Positions 38,236 to 50,066 of a stretch of 64,000 nt of DNA are shown one piece after another (position 1 is the first letter of the stretch; the number at the start of each line of letters is the position of its first letter). The stretch covers positions 3,782,001 to 3,846,000 of the forward strand of contig CP099977.1 in assembly GCA_024372495.1 (NCBI GenBank), read 5' to 3'. Both the position numbers and the translations under genes were made by a program. Source of the stretch: Pseudarthrobacter sp. Fe7. Lineage in GTDB: Bacteria; Actinomycetota; Actinomycetes; Actinomycetales; Micrococcaceae. The notes under the pieces were generated by a model. The model was given only the letters and a program-made list of their open reading frames with translations. It was not told where the DNA came from and did no database searches.

Positions 38236-39885
38236 ATGGCCAGCAGCAGCAGCGTCCTCAACAGCGGACCGGGTCCGTCCCTGACGGACCCGGTCCGCTA
38301 TCCGGTCAGCGCTTCTCCCGCGGTCCGGACCAAGCGCGCTTTTGCATTGGTCCTGCTGACGCTCCTGGTACCGGGGAGCGCCCAGCTCGTGGCCGGCGAC
38401 CGGAAGCTGGGACGGACCGCCCTGCGCGTAACGCTCTGCGTGTGGGCGGTCCTGCTGCTCACGGTGGTGCTGCTGATGCTCAACCGGAGCCTGGTCATCA
38501 ACATCGTCACCAACCCCGTCACCTCGCTGCTGCTGGTGGTCGTACTGTCGGTGCTTGCCCTCGGCTGGGCTCTCCTGTTCCTGAACACCCTCCGGCTCAT
38601 CCGCCCTGTTCTGCTGGCCCCGAAGGCGCGTCCCGCCGTCGGCATCGCGTTAGTGGTTGCCCTGGTCCTTGGCAGCGGCTCCATGGGCTACGCCGCCTAC
38701 CTGTTGAACGTGGGACGCAACGCCATCGGCAATATCTTCTCGTCCGGCCCGGCCATCAAACCGGTGGACGGGCGCTACAACTTCCTCATGATGGGCGGCG
38801 ACGCGGGCGATGACCGCACCGGCCGCCGTCCGGACAGCCTCTCCGTGCTGAGCGTGGACGCCGAAACTGGCCAGACCGCCATCATTTCCGTGCCAAGGAA
38901 CTTCCAGAACGCCCAGTTCAGCGAGGGCTCCCCCATGCGTGCCATCTACCCTGACGGCTACAACTGCGGAGACGAATGCCTCATCAACGCCATCAACACA
39001 GAGGTCACCAACGAGCACGCGGGCCTCTACCCCGACGTGGCGGACCCCGGGGCGCAGGCAACGATGGAAGCCGTCTCCGGAACGCTCGGCATGCAGATCC
39101 AGTCCTACGTCCTGGTTGACATGCAGGGCTTCTCCACGCTGATCAATGCCATGGGCGGTATCCGCATAAAGGCCGGCGGCTGGGTTCCCATGAGCGGCTA
39201 CTTCGACGAAACCACCAAGACCCACGGCATGCCCCTGGGATGGATTCCCGCCGGAGACCAGACACTCAACGGAGACCAGGCACTCTGGTACGGCCGCTCG
39301 CGGGAGTACGTGGATGACTACTCCCGCATCCAGCGCCAGCAATGCGTGCAGCAGGCCATGTTGAAACAGCTGGATCCCACTACCCTGCTGTCCAAGTTCG
39401 AGGACATTGCCAACGCGGGAACCAAGGTGGTGGAGTCCAACGTCTCTTCTGCCCAGCTGGGCAGCTTCCTGGACCTCGCCATCAAGGCGCGGGGCAAAGA
39501 CGTCAAACGCCTCACCATCGGACCGCCTGACTTTGACCCGTCGTTCTCCACGAACCCGGACTTCGACCAGATCCACGAGCGGGTGGACCAGTTGCTGGCG
39601 TCGGCATCGGCCAAGGGTGAACAGTCGGCAGGAACATCCGACGACGTCATGGCATTCCCGCCGGCAGGCGCCGGGAACGTCCAGGCCGCCGGGGCCATCC
39701 CCGCCGCCCTGCCCACCCATGGCAACGCTGTGCAGCAGCCCTCGCCGTCGGACTTCACACCTGTGACCACCACGCCCGACGGCGAGCAGATCACCGAAGA
39801 GATGCTGACCAAGCTCAAGCTGGAGGGCAACGAAGAGGCCATCCGCCAGCTCGTGGCCACCAACGGACAGTGCGCCCCGCTTTAG
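38236..39885 (+). CDS. LytR-CpsA-Psr (LCP) family wall polymer ligase
   Basis: Transfers polyprenyl-linked glycopolymers to peptidoglycan outside the membrane. The 549-residue protein has about four membrane helices in the first 170 residues (an extended N-terminal membrane domain). The LCP domain carries NFLMMGGDAGDDRTGRRPDS, ISVPRNFQ and WYGRSREYVDDYSRIQRQQ. A Pro/Gly-rich tail ends the protein. ATG 38236. The position after purEK is conserved in actinobacteria (Rv3267-like). Intact frame. Confidence 0.93.
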   Translation: MASSSSVLNSGPGPSLTDPVRYPVSASPAVRTKRAFALVLLTLLVPGSAQLVAGDRKLGRTALRVTLCVWAVLLLTVVLLMLNRSLVINIVTNPVTSLLLVVVLSVLALGWALLFLNTLRLIRPVLLAPKARPAVGIALVVALVLGSGSMGYAAYLLNVGRNAIGNIFSSGPAIKPVDGRYNFLMMGGDAGDDRTGRRPDSLSVLSVDAETGQTAIISVPRNFQNAQFSEGSPMRAIYPDGYNCGDECLINAINTEVTNEHAGLYPDVADPGAQATMEAVSGTLGMQIQSYVLVDMQGFSTLINAMGGIRIKAGGWVPMSGYFDETTKTHGMPLGWIPAGDQTLNGDQALWYGRSREYVDDYSRIQRQQCVQQAMLKQLDPTTLLSKFEDIANAGTKVVESNVSSAQLGSFLDLAIKARGKDVKRLTIGPPDFDPSFSTNPDFDQIHERVDQLLASASAKGEQSAGTSDDVMAFPPAGAGNVQAAGAIPAALPTHGNAVQQPSPSDFTPVTTTPDGEQITEEMLTKLKLEGNEEAIRQLVATNGQCAPL

Positions 39886-39927
39886 CGACAACCCACCAGC
39901 GCCCACCCATCAAGGAACGGAACGGTT

Positions 39928-41173
39928 TTGTACGAGATTGAGAACGTCCTCCGGGACTATGCCTGGGGTTCGACGACGGCGATCGCCTCGCTGCTGGGCC
40001 GTCCCGAGTCTGGGCGCCCGGAGGCCGAACTGTGGATTGGCGCGCACCCTGACTCGCCGTCGGTGGCGCACTTGCCGAAGGACGGGACCAGGAGCCCGCT
40101 CGATGCCCTGATCGCCTCGGACCCGGAGCACTTCCTGGGCGCCGAATCCGTGGCCGCATTCGGCCCCCGGCTGCCTTTCCTGGCAAAGATCCTCGCGGCC
40201 GCGCAGCCGCTCTCCCTCCAGGTCCACCCGAGCCTGGACCAGGCGCGGGAGGGCTTCGCGCGGGAAAACGACGCCGGACTGGATCCGCACGCGGCGAACC
40301 GGAATTACAAGGATGACAATCACAAGCCGGAGATGATTTTCGCCCTTACGCCGTTCGAGGCGCTCTGCGGGTTCCGTCCGCCCGCTGATACCCGCAGGAT
40401 CCTGCAGCACATTGTGGACTCCTTCCCCGAAGGCAGCCAGTCCCCGGTGCTGGTCCGGAATCTCCTTGACGACCTTGCCGGTGCAGACGAAAGCGCTGGG
40501 CTCCGCGGGGCCTTCGAACGTCTGATCACCGGCGGTCAGGGCGTGGCGGAGGAAACATCCGTGGTGGTGGCAGCCCTGCTGTCCGGGGCTGCGCTTGAGC
40601 CTTACCAGGCCGAGCCTGGGCACAGTCATCAGCCTCAACGAGAAGTATCCCGGCGACCCTGGTGTCCTGATCTCGCTGCTGCTGAACAGGATCTCCCTGC
40701 AGCCCGGCGAGGCTGTCTACCTTCCGGCCGGCAACGTGCACGCATACCTGCACGGGCTGGGTGTGGAGGTCATGGCCTCATCGGACAACGTCCTGCGCGG
40801 CGGACTGACGCCCAAGTTCGTGGACGTCCCGGAGCTCCTGCGCACCATCGACTTCCAGCCGGTGGCCGTTCCCATGCTGGGCGCGGAGAAGACGGTGATG
40901 GACCAGGAACTGTTCCGTCCCCCGTTCGGGGAGTTCCAGCTGCAGCGCATCGAACTGGGGCCGGACGACGGTCCCGTACCCCTGGCCCAGGCGGGCGCTG
41001 CGGTGGTCATCGTGGTGGCCGGGGCCGTCTACCTCGACTCCCCCAAGGGCGACCTGAAGCTGTCCCGGGGCGGCAGCGCGTTCATCGCCGCGGCCGAGGC
41101 ACCCGTCAATGTCCACCGGGTGGCCGGCAGCACCGAGCCGGCGCTGGCTTTCGCGGTGACCACCGGGCTCTAG
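39928..41173 (+). CDS. manA: Mannose-6-phosphate isomerase, class I (one frame error)
   Basis: Zinc enzyme that interconverts fructose 6-phosphate and mannose 6-phosphate, feeding GDP-mannose and mannoconjugates. Motifs: LRDYAWGSTTAI, ELWIGAHPDSPS, the zinc ligands in LQVHPSLDQA, the HKPEMIFAL Glu and YLPAGNVHAYLHG. The start is TTG 39928 (MYEIENVLRDYAWG); AAGGAACGG lies upstream. One extra base at 40615-40616 (GAGCCTGGG) breaks the frame just before TVISLNEKYPGDPG. Corrected length 414 aa. Its product could supply the protein mannosyltransferase in this window. Confidence 0.93.
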
Positions 41174-41196
41174 GCCGGTTCCGCCACCGCACCAAC

Positions 41197-41238
41197 GAGG
41201 GCGGCGGCACCCACAGTGGTGCCGCCGCCCTCCTTGTT
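41197..41238 (+). terminator. Rho-independent terminator after manA
   Basis: A 14-bp perfect stem (41197-41210 with 41219-41232) around eight bases, followed by CTTGTTTT. It also faces the end of the convergent FemX-like gene. Confidence 0.92.
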
Positions 41239-41247
41239 TTAGCCCGG

Positions 41248-42303
41248 TCAGTTGCCCGGACGCAGCTTCCGGGCAAGTGGGCTGACGCGCTCTGCGGCGC
41301 CTTTCAGCAGCTGACGCGCCTGCTGCAGGCCCTTGCGGGCCAGCGGCATCGCTTTCGAGTAGGCGGGGTAGAACGGCGAGAGCGGCTTTTCCCAGGTGCC
41401 CATGAGCATGTTTTCGTGTTTGGCGAACTGCTTCTTGAAGTCGGAAATACCGTCGTTGAGCAGTCCGTTGAAGTCGTACCGGCTGCAGCCGTCCTCCCGC
41501 ATGGCCTGCAGCGCCGCCCATTTCACGCCGTAGTTCACGCGCTGCTTTTGGCCCTCGGCGGAAACGCCGCCGTACAGTTCGAAGGCAGTGGCGCCGCTGC
41601 GCGACAGCCAGGTGAAAGCAAGCATCTGTTCGCCCTCGAAGGCGGCGATGATTGGCGAGGAGTCACCGAGGTTGCGGAAGATGTCGCGGTAGTACTGGTC
41701 CTCGTGGATGCCGAAGCCCGCCCGCTCCGCGGTCTGGTGGTAAATGGCCAGCACCTGCTCCAGTTCGGAATCATTCTTGACCTTGCGGAATTCGACGTCG
41801 CTGCGCATGGCTTTGCGGATGTTCGCCCGCGTGGACTTGGACATTTCGGCCATCAGCTCGTCGTCGGTGCGGGCGAGGTCCAGGATGAGTGTGCGCGGGA
41901 TGAGGACGGTGTTGCTGGACTCCCGGAAGCCGGCGGCGGCCACGGCCCCGGCGAATGCGGAGTCCCGGTCCCAGTCCGGTTCGATGCTGAGGGCCACGCC
42001 GCGGTGCCGGAGGGCGGCGTGCTCTGCCAGCCGGTTCATGACCACCTGGGCGTTTTCGATCGAGCACATGGGTCCGCGGGGAATGTAGACCAGCGCGCGG
42101 AAGGGAACGGGAAGCCGGCGGATCAGCAGCTGGGCGCAGCCGATGGTTTCATCCCCGGCTTTGACCAGGACCCGGTCCACGGACCAGCCGTGCATCGCCT
42201 TGGTCTCGCCCCAGCCCCACAGCTGTTGCGGGTGCCCCTGGAACCGGTCAACATTCTCATCCCAGAGGGCGCGGTCAGTACAGGGCACAACAGCAGGAAT
42301 CAT
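41248..42303 (-). CDS. FemX/FemAB-type peptidyltransferase (lipid II branch-forming)
   Basis: GNAT-fold ligase that adds amino acids from aminoacyl-tRNA to lipid II or to the pentapeptide, building interpeptide bridges. 351 aa. Visible: LWGWGETKAMHGWSVDRV at the N-terminus, YIPRGPMC, MSKSTRANIRKAMRSDVEF before the second half and YDFNGLLNDGISDFKKQF, characteristic of FemAB proteins. Start ATG 42303. The amino acid added (Gly, Ala or Ser in Arthrobacter-type bridges) cannot be read from sequence. Intact frame. Confidence 0.9.
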   Translation of the reverse strand: MIPAVVPCTDRALWDENVDRFQGHPQQLWGWGETKAMHGWSVDRVLVKAGDETIGCAQLLIRRLPVPFRALVYIPRGPMCSIENAQVVMNRLAEHAALRHRGVALSIEPDWDRDSAFAGAVAAAGFRESSNTVLIPRTLILDLARTDDELMAEMSKSTRANIRKAMRSDVEFRKVKNDSELEQVLAIYHQTAERAGFGIHEDQYYRDIFRNLGDSSPIIAAFEGEQMLAFTWLSRSGATAFELYGGVSAEGQKQRVNYGVKWAALQAMREDGCSRYDFNGLLNDGISDFKKQFAKHENMLMGTWEKPLSPFYPAYSKAMPLARKGLQQARQLLKGAAERVSPLARKLRPGN

Positions 42304-42336
42304 GGCTTAAACCCTATACCAAGGCGTTAACGGCAA

Positions 42337-42368
42337 AGCCCCGGTGCGCCATGTGGCGCCCCGGGGCT
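42337..42368 (-). terminator. Hairpin after glpX
   Basis: AGCCCCGG pairs with CCGGGGCT, and GCGCC with GGCGC after one mismatch, around ATGT. It follows the glpX stop on the minus strand and is followed by a short T-run. Confidence 0.75.
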
Positions 42369-42392
42369 CTGTGATCCTGGCCTGGCTGCAGG

Positions 42393-43430
42393 TCAGCTCT
42401 TGCGGGCGTAGCCTTCCCACTTGCTTGCCTGGTGCTCGCCCTCCACAAAACGGATGGTGCCGGACTTTGAGCGCATCACGATGGACTGGGTCAGGACCTT
42501 GTCCTTGGAGTAGCGCACGCCCTTGAGCAGGTCGCCGTCGGTGATGCCGGTGGCCGCGAAATAGCAGTTGTCGCTGGAGACGAGGTCGTTGGTGGAGAGG
42601 ACCCGCTCAAGGTCGTGGCCGGCATCGATCGCCTTCTGCTTCTCTTCGTCGCTGGTGGGCCACAGGCGGCCCTGGATCACGCCGCCGAGGGACTTGATGG
42701 CGCAGGCAGCGACGATGCCTTCAGGGGTGCCGCCGATGCCCATCAGGGCGTCCACTCCAGTGCCGGACCGTGCCGCAGCGATGGCGCCGGCGACGTCGCC
42801 GTCCATGATGAACTTGGTGCGGGCGCCGGCTTCGCGGATCTCCTCGACCAGCGGGCGGTGGCGGTCGCGGTCCAGGATCATCACGTTGAGCTGGTTGACC
42901 TTCACGCCCTTGGCTTTGGCGATCAGGTGCAGGTTCTGCTTGACCGGCAGGCGCAGGTCCACCATGTCCGCAGCTTCCGGCCCGGTGACGAGCTTTTCCA
43001 TGTAGAAGACGGCGGAGGGGTCGAACATGGAGCCACGTTCTGCCACGGCGAGGACTGCCAGGGCGTTGTTGATGCCCAGGGCGGTCAGCCGGGTCCCGTC
43101 AATCGGGTCAACGGCAACGTCGCACTCGGGGCCGGTACCGTCGCCGACGCGTTCACCGTTGAACAGCATGGGGGCTTCGTCTTTTTCGCCTTCGCCGATG
43201 ACCACGACGCCGTTGAAGTGGACGGTCTGGAGGAAGGAGCGCATGGCGTCGACGGCTGCACCGTCGGCGGTGTTCTTGTCGCCAAAGCCCACCCAGTGAC
43301 CGCCGGCGATGGCTGCTGCCTCGGTGACGCGGACAAGTTCAAGGGCGAGGTTGCGGTCCGGCTCGTCGTGGCCCACCGCAAGCGACGGTGAAATCGTGGA
43401 GTACTTCTGGGTCATGGACGCTGGTGACAC
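42393..43430 (-). CDS. glpX: Class II fructose-1,6-bisphosphatase
   Basis: Gluconeogenic phosphatase releasing fructose 6-phosphate. The 345-residue protein has the metal-binding sites VVIGEGEKDEAPM and VDPIDGTRLTA, and the class II signatures ISPSLAVG and GIGGTPEGIVAACAIK. The GTG at 43428-43430 has AGAGG five bases upstream and is preferred over the ATG at 43415. Divergent from DUF4245 with a 200-base gap that presumably holds both promoters; I see no clear operator there. The glpX-DUF4245-fum neighbourhood also occurs in mycobacteria. Confidence 0.96.
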   Translation of the reverse strand: MSPASMTQKYSTISPSLAVGHDEPDRNLALELVRVTEAAAIAGGHWVGFGDKNTADGAAVDAMRSFLQTVHFNGVVVIGEGEKDEAPMLFNGERVGDGTGPECDVAVDPIDGTRLTALGINNALAVLAVAERGSMFDPSAVFYMEKLVTGPEAADMVDLRLPVKQNLHLIAKAKGVKVNQLNVMILDRDRHRPLVEEIREAGARTKFIMDGDVAGAIAAARSGTGVDALMGIGGTPEGIVAACAIKSLGGVIQGRLWPTSDEEKQKAIDAGHDLERVLSTNDLVSSDNCYFAATGITDGDLLKGVRYSKDKVLTQSIVMRSKSGTIRFVEGEHQASKWEGYARKS

Positions 43431-43630
43431 GTTAACCTCTTCTTCGAGTGGCGATCATTGAACCCGCCCGCCGGTGCAGCAGAACGGTGATTCCTCTGTT
43501 ACCGATCATAGTCGTGGCACCGCGCCGCGGGCGGCCCGTGACGCAACCACGAAATGTACCCCCGGGGTTGCAGGGCCAGGCCCGAATGGAGTCAGGCTCC
43601 GGGATGGGCGACTATAGAGGGGTGAATGAC

Positions 43631-44311
43631 ATGCAGGAATCCACCAGTCCCAGCTCCGGCCAGGCCCAGCCCGACGAGCGCCCAGGCGCCCGGGGCAGCA
43701 GTGCGGACACCCCGGTGAAGCCCGTCATTCCGGCGGCCGCTGCCAAGCGCGCCAATGCTTCGGTGATCGGCATGATCATTGCCCTGGTGCTCAGCATCGC
43801 GGCGTTCCTGCCCGTTGTCCTCATGAACCCGCAGCCCAAGAGCGACGGCTACCGGCCGGACATCAACGTCGCGTCCGTTGCCCGGAATGCTGAAGATGTG
43901 GCAGGATTCACACCCATTGCGCCGGACACCGGCAACGCCTTCCGGGCGAACTACGCCCGCTGGGAGTCAGGGTCCGGCAGCGGCGTGCCCACCTGGGAGG
44001 TTGGCTATGTGACCCCCAAAACTTCCTTCATCGCCTTGGTGCAGACCACGAAGGCCAACCCCACGTGGCTGCTCCAGCAGACCAAGAACGCCCCCGTCAC
44101 CGGCACGCGGAACGCCGGCGGCAAGGATTGGGAGCTGCGGGACACCGGCAAGGGCGAAAAATCAATGGTCCTGAACTACCGCGGAAGCATCGTTGTCCTC
44201 TCCGGCGCAGCCCAACTTGACGAGTTCGCAACCCTGGCAGCCGCCGTCGTAGGTTCCCTCGAAAGCAATGCGGCCGTCACGGTTTCTCCGTCAGCGCCTC
44301 CCGCGCCTTAA
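43631..44311 (+). CDS. DUF4245 domain-containing membrane protein
   Basis: 226 residues: a disordered Ser/Pro-rich cytoplasmic N-terminus, one membrane helix (VIGMIIALVLSIAAFLPVVL) and an extracytoplasmic DUF4245 domain with PTWEVGYVTPKTSFIALVQT and WELRDTGKGEKSMVL. ATG 43631 with GAGGGG eight bases upstream; GTG 43622 is an alternative. Positioned divergent to glpX, as the family usually is. The function is unknown. Confidence 0.88.
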   Translation: MQESTSPSSGQAQPDERPGARGSSADTPVKPVIPAAAAKRANASVIGMIIALVLSIAAFLPVVLMNPQPKSDGYRPDINVASVARNAEDVAGFTPIAPDTGNAFRANYARWESGSGSGVPTWEVGYVTPKTSFIALVQTTKANPTWLLQQTKNAPVTGTRNAGGKDWELRDTGKGEKSMVLNYRGSIVVLSGAAQLDEFATLAAAVVGSLESNAAVTVSPSAPPAP

Positions 44312-44321
44312 TGTAGTAAGC

Positions 44322-44936
44322 ATGGCTACTAACCTGACCCCTGCACTGGCCTGGCGCCGCCTGCGCGAAGGCAACGAACGATTCGTCAACGGCGAGTCCT
44401 CCCATCCCAACCAGAATGCTTCCCGGCGATCCTCGCTGGTGGAAACCCAGAACCCTTTCGCGGTGATCTTCGGCTGCTCGGACTCCCGGCTTGCCGCTGA
44501 GATCATCTTCGACGTCGGCCTGGGCGACGTCTTCGTGGTCCGCACCGCCGGGCAGGTGATTGACGACGCCGTCCTCGGCTCCCTCGAATACAGCGTCGCC
44601 GTCCTGGGGGTGCCGCTGATCGTGGTGCTGGGGCACGACAGCTGCGGCGCGGTTACCGCCACCAGGGACGCCGTTGAAACCGGCGAGATGCCGGCGGGAT
44701 TCATCCGCGACCTCGTGGAACGCATTACGCCTTCCGTCCTGACCTCCCTGCGTAACAACCAGACGGAGGTCAACGACATGGTGGTGGAGAACGTCAAGCA
44801 GATGTCGCAGCGCCTCGCGGACAGTTCGCGTGTGATTTCGGCCGCAATCGAGGAAGGCCGGACCGCGGTCATCGGTCTTTCCTACCGGCTGGCAGAGGGC
44901 CGCGCCGACCTTGTTTCCGGAATCGGCGAGCTCTAG
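44322..44936 (+). CDS. Beta-class carbonic anhydrase
   Basis: Zinc enzyme interconverting CO2 and bicarbonate. 204 residues with the zinc ligands Cys52 (FGCSDSRLAAE), His105 and Cys108 (LGHDSCGAVTA) and the Asp54-Arg56 dyad; REGNERFVNGE is the N-terminal family signature. Start ATG 44322, eight bases after the DUF4245 stop, so they are probably co-transcribed. A strong hairpin follows. Intact frame. Confidence 0.96.
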   Translation: MATNLTPALAWRRLREGNERFVNGESSHPNQNASRRSSLVETQNPFAVIFGCSDSRLAAEIIFDVGLGDVFVVRTAGQVIDDAVLGSLEYSVAVLGVPLIVVLGHDSCGAVTATRDAVETGEMPAGFIRDLVERITPSVLTSLRNNQTEVNDMVVENVKQMSQRLADSSRVISAAIEEGRTAVIGLSYRLAEGRADLVSGIGEL

Positions 44937-44942
44937 GAGCAG

Positions 44943-44973
44943 CTTGCCGGCGGCCCAGCGGGCCGCCGGCAAG
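44943..44973 (+). terminator. Hairpin after carbonic anhydrase
   Basis: A 14-bp perfect stem (44943-44956 with 44960-44973) around a three-base loop, starting six bases past the stop. The T-tract is weak. Confidence 0.8.
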
Positions 44974-45023
44974 GCACCCTTAACGGTTTTCGATGGGGCG
45001 GCCGGGAGCCATAAGCTAGCCCC

Positions 45024-46452
45024 ATGACTTCCACTGAAGAGTTCCGCATTGAACATGACACGATGGGCGAAGTCCGCGTCCCCGTGAACGCACTGTACCG
45101 CGCGCAGACGCAGCGGGCAGTAGAGAATTTCCCCATCTCCGGCAAGACGCTGGAGCGCACCCACATCGAGGCGCTGGCCCGGGTCAAGAAGGCCGCTGCC
45201 CAGGCCAACGCAGAACTGGGCGTGCTCGACGGCGAGCCTGGCCACGGCTATTGCAGACGCAGCCGATGAGGTGGCCGCCGGCAAGTTCGACGGCGACTTC
45301 CCCATCGATGTTTTCCAGACCGGTTCCGGCACCTCCTCGAACATGAACACCAACGAGGTCCTGGCCGAACTGGCGACGCGTGCGCTGAAGGCCGCGGGCA
45401 GCGACAAGGTGGTCCACCCCAACGACCACGTCAACGCCTCACAGTCCTCCAACGACGTATTCCCCACGTCCGTGCACGTGGCCGCCACCTCGGCACTGAT
45501 CAACGACCTCATCCCCGCCCTGGGCTACCTGGCCGAGTCACTGGAGCGCAAGGCCACTGAGTTCAAGGACGTCGTCAAGTCCGGCCGCACCCACCTCATG
45601 GACGCCACCCCGGTGACCCTGGGCCAGGAGTTCGGCGGCTACGCCGCACAGGTCCGCTACGGCATCGAGCGCATCAACGCGTCCCTCCCCCGCGTCGCTG
45701 AAGTTCCGCTGGGCGGCACCGCAGTGGGCACAGGCATCAACACCCCGGCCGGCTTCCCTGAGCGCGTGATTGAGCTGCTCGCCACGGACACCGGCCTGCC
45801 GCTGACCGAGGCCCGCGACCACTTCGAAGCCCAGGCCAACCGCGACGGCCTGATTGAGGCGTCCAGCCAGCTGCGCAACATCGCGATCTCGTTCATGAAG
45901 ATCAACAATGACCTCCGCTGGATGGGCTCCGGCCCCAACACGGGCCTTGGCGAGATCGCCCTCCCGGACCTGCAGCCCGGATCCTCCATCATGCCCGGCA
46001 AGGTCAACCCCGTGATCTGCGAGGCCTCCATCATGGTGGCTGCCCAGGTCATCGGCAACGACACCGCCATCGCCTGGTCCGGCACCAACGGTGCGTTCGA
46101 GCTCAACGTCGGCATCCCCGTCATGGCCGCCAACCTGCTTGAATCCATCCGCCTGCTGGCCAACACCAGCCGCGTCATGGCGGACAAGATGATTGACGGC
46201 ATCACGGCCAACGTCGAGCGTGCCCGCTTCCTGGCGGAGGCCTCCCCGTCCATCGTCACCCCGCTGAACAAGTACATCGGCTACGAGAACGCAGCCAAGA
46301 TCGCCAAGACCGCCGTCAAGGAGGGCCTGACCATCCGCCAGGCCACCGAGAAGCTCGGTTTCGTCGGCGAAGGCGAAGGCAAGGTCTCCGAGGCGGACCT
46401 CGAGAAGGCACTGGACGTCACCACCATGACGGCACCGGCACACAAGGCCTAA
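45024..46452 (+). CDS. fumC: Class II fumarate hydratase (one frame error)
   Basis: Iron-independent fumarase of the TCA cycle. N-terminal [15 protein letters not shown], then [17 protein letters not shown], the catalytic [17 protein letters not shown] and the signature [15 protein letters not shown]. One extra base at 45237-45238 (GAGCCTGG) breaks the N-terminal domain right after LGVLDGE; the correct reading continues [12 protein letters not shown]. Corrected length 475 aa, normal. ATG 45024; the ribosome binding site is weak. Confidence 0.95.
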
Positions 46453-46474
46453 CCCCCGCTCTTCCGGAACGCCC

Positions 46475-46520
46475 GACGGCGGCCGGTCACCTTTCGCGCG
46501 AAAGGTGACCGGCCGCCGTC
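46475..46520. terminator. 46-base perfect palindrome after fumC
   Basis: Two 23-base arms (46475-46497 and 46498-46520) meet with no spacer, giving a very stable hairpin 22 bases after the fumC stop. There is no T-tract, but position and stability fit a terminator insulating fumC from the regulator gene. Confidence 0.7.
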
Positions 46521-46541
46521 GTACTTAAGCCCAGGCGGCTA

Positions 46542-46580
46542 AAGTTGCACTGAACTGGATTTAGTGCAAAACTTTACTCT

Positions 46581-46599
<19 letters not shown>
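46542..46599. promoter_or_regulatory. Three-half-site operator and promoter over the TetR gene start
   Basis: AAGTTGCACTG at 46542-46552 is the exact reverse complement of CAGTGCAACTT at 46589-46599, and a third half-site AGTGCAA lies at 46563-46569. TTGCAC (46545-46550) can serve as -35, with AAAACT 17 bases later as a weak -10. That places transcription start close to the GTG at 46581, which has no ribosome binding site, so the mRNA may be leaderless. The arrangement suggests autoregulation by the TetR protein. Confidence 0.55.
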
Positions 46600-48930
<2,331 letters not shown>

Positions 48931-48948
48931 CAACCGTAGCTGTGGCAG

Positions 48949-49419
48949 CTATGGCTCGAAATGGACCGCGGCCGAGGGTACCAGCGCCTGGCGGATGCTG
49001 GTGAGGTGCCCGGGCATGAGTGCGGGAAGTTCGTCGAGGCTGAACCAGCCAACGGCCAGGGATTCGTCATCATTGACCCTGGCTTCGCCGGCAACGTAGC
49101 GGCACAGGAACACCACGTCCAGGAATTCGCAGACATCACCGTTGGGGTAGGTGACAGGGCCCACGGCGCCCACGGACACCACGCGTTCAGCCTCGGCCAC
49201 CACGGCCGTTTCCTCGAAGATCTCACGGACCAGGCCTCGGGCCGGCTGCTCCCCCGGATCCAGCATGCCGCTGATGAGCGCCCACTGCCGGTTGTCCGCC
49301 CGCTGGGCCAGCAGGATCCGGCCCGCGTCGTCCACCACCACGCCGCGGACGCCGGGAACCCAGAGGGGATCGTTGCCGATTTTCTCGCGCAGCTTCAGGA
49401 CGTATTCGGGTGCAGGCAT
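48949..49419 (-). CDS. Nudix hydrolase
   Basis: 156 residues. The Nudix box reads GMLDPGEQPARGLVREIFEE followed by TAV, matching Gx5Ex7REUxEExGU except for Ala at the last Gly. VRGVVVDDAGRILLAQR is the usual preceding strand. Likely hydrolyses a nucleoside diphosphate derivative (NADH pyrophosphatase or MutT-like); the substrate cannot be set from sequence. Start ATG 49419. Convergent with the transporter. Confidence 0.92.
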   Translation of the reverse strand: MPAPEYVLKLREKIGNDPLWVPGVRGVVVDDAGRILLAQRADNRQWALISGMLDPGEQPARGLVREIFEETAVVAEAERVVSVGAVGPVTYPNGDVCEFLDVVFLCRYVAGEARVNDDESLAVGWFSLDELPALMPGHLTSIRQALVPSAAVHFEP

Positions 49420-49460
49420 GGCGCCAGCCTATCCAACACCCATGCCGAACGCTGTGCAGG

Positions 49461-50033
49461 TCAAGCGGGAAGCAGCATGGCGGCCGCTGCGCCTGCGAGC
49501 ATGAACGGCCCGAACGGGATGGACGATTTCAAGGTCCCGCGCCGGGCTGCAAGGAGGACAAGTGACCACAGGCCGCCGAGCAAAAAGGCCAGGAAGGTCC
49601 CCGCGAACAGGTGCCCCCAGCTGAGGTAGCCGAGATACATGCCCAGCACTCCTGCGAGCTTGACGTCGCCGAACCCCATGCCCGGTGGGTAGACGAACCG
49701 GAGGACGAAGTAGAACAGCCACAGGATGCCGGCCCCGGCCACCACGCGGAGTGCGGGGGCGGCCAGGATCCCGCCTGTGCCCCCGGCGGCCGGCAGTGGA
49801 TTGGACCAGGCGACGGCGGCTGCCGCAAGGAGGAGCGCCCCGGCCACCGCATAGGACGGAAAGACGATCCGGTTGGGCAGGAGGTGGTGCCGGACGTCGA
49901 TGACGGTCAGCCGCACCGCCATCACCGCAAAATACAGGCAGGCCGCCAGTACCAGCCAAAAGGCAAGCGGGGTGTGCTGCCAGAGTTCACCAAGTCGTCC
50001 GATCACCCCTCGGATGCTACTGGATCCACCCAT
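49461..50033 (-). CDS. Prepilin peptidase (A24 aspartic protease family)
   Basis: A membrane protease that cleaves type IV prepilin-like leaders. About 190 residues, 5-6 helices. The two catalytic Asp sites are in LTVIDVRHHLLPNRIVFP and MGFGDVKLAGVLGMYLGY (the GxGD motif). It lacks the N-terminal methylase domain of the large form, so it is the short A24 type. ATG 50031-50033 has a weak ribosome binding site; GTG at about 50007 is an alternative. No pilin genes lie in this window. Confidence 0.88.
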   Translation of the reverse strand: MGGSSSIRGVIGRLGELWQHTPLAFWLVLAACLYFAVMAVRLTVIDVRHHLLPNRIVFPSYAVAGALLLAAAAVAWSNPLPAAGGTGGILAAPALRVVAGAGILWLFYFVLRFVYPPGMGFGDVKLAGVLGMYLGYLSWGHLFAGTFLAFLLGGLWSLVLLAARRGTLKSSIPFGPFMLAGAAAAMLLPA

Positions 50034-50054
50034 TCCGGCCGTAGCACCCCCGCG

Positions 50055-50066
50055 TAAAATGTGGAT
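50055..50066 (+). promoter_or_regulatory. -10 element of a probably leaderless gene
   Basis: TAAAAT at 50055-50060 ends six bases before the ATG at 50067, which has no ribosome binding site. Transcription would begin at or next to the start codon. The -35 is unclear. Confidence 0.45.
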
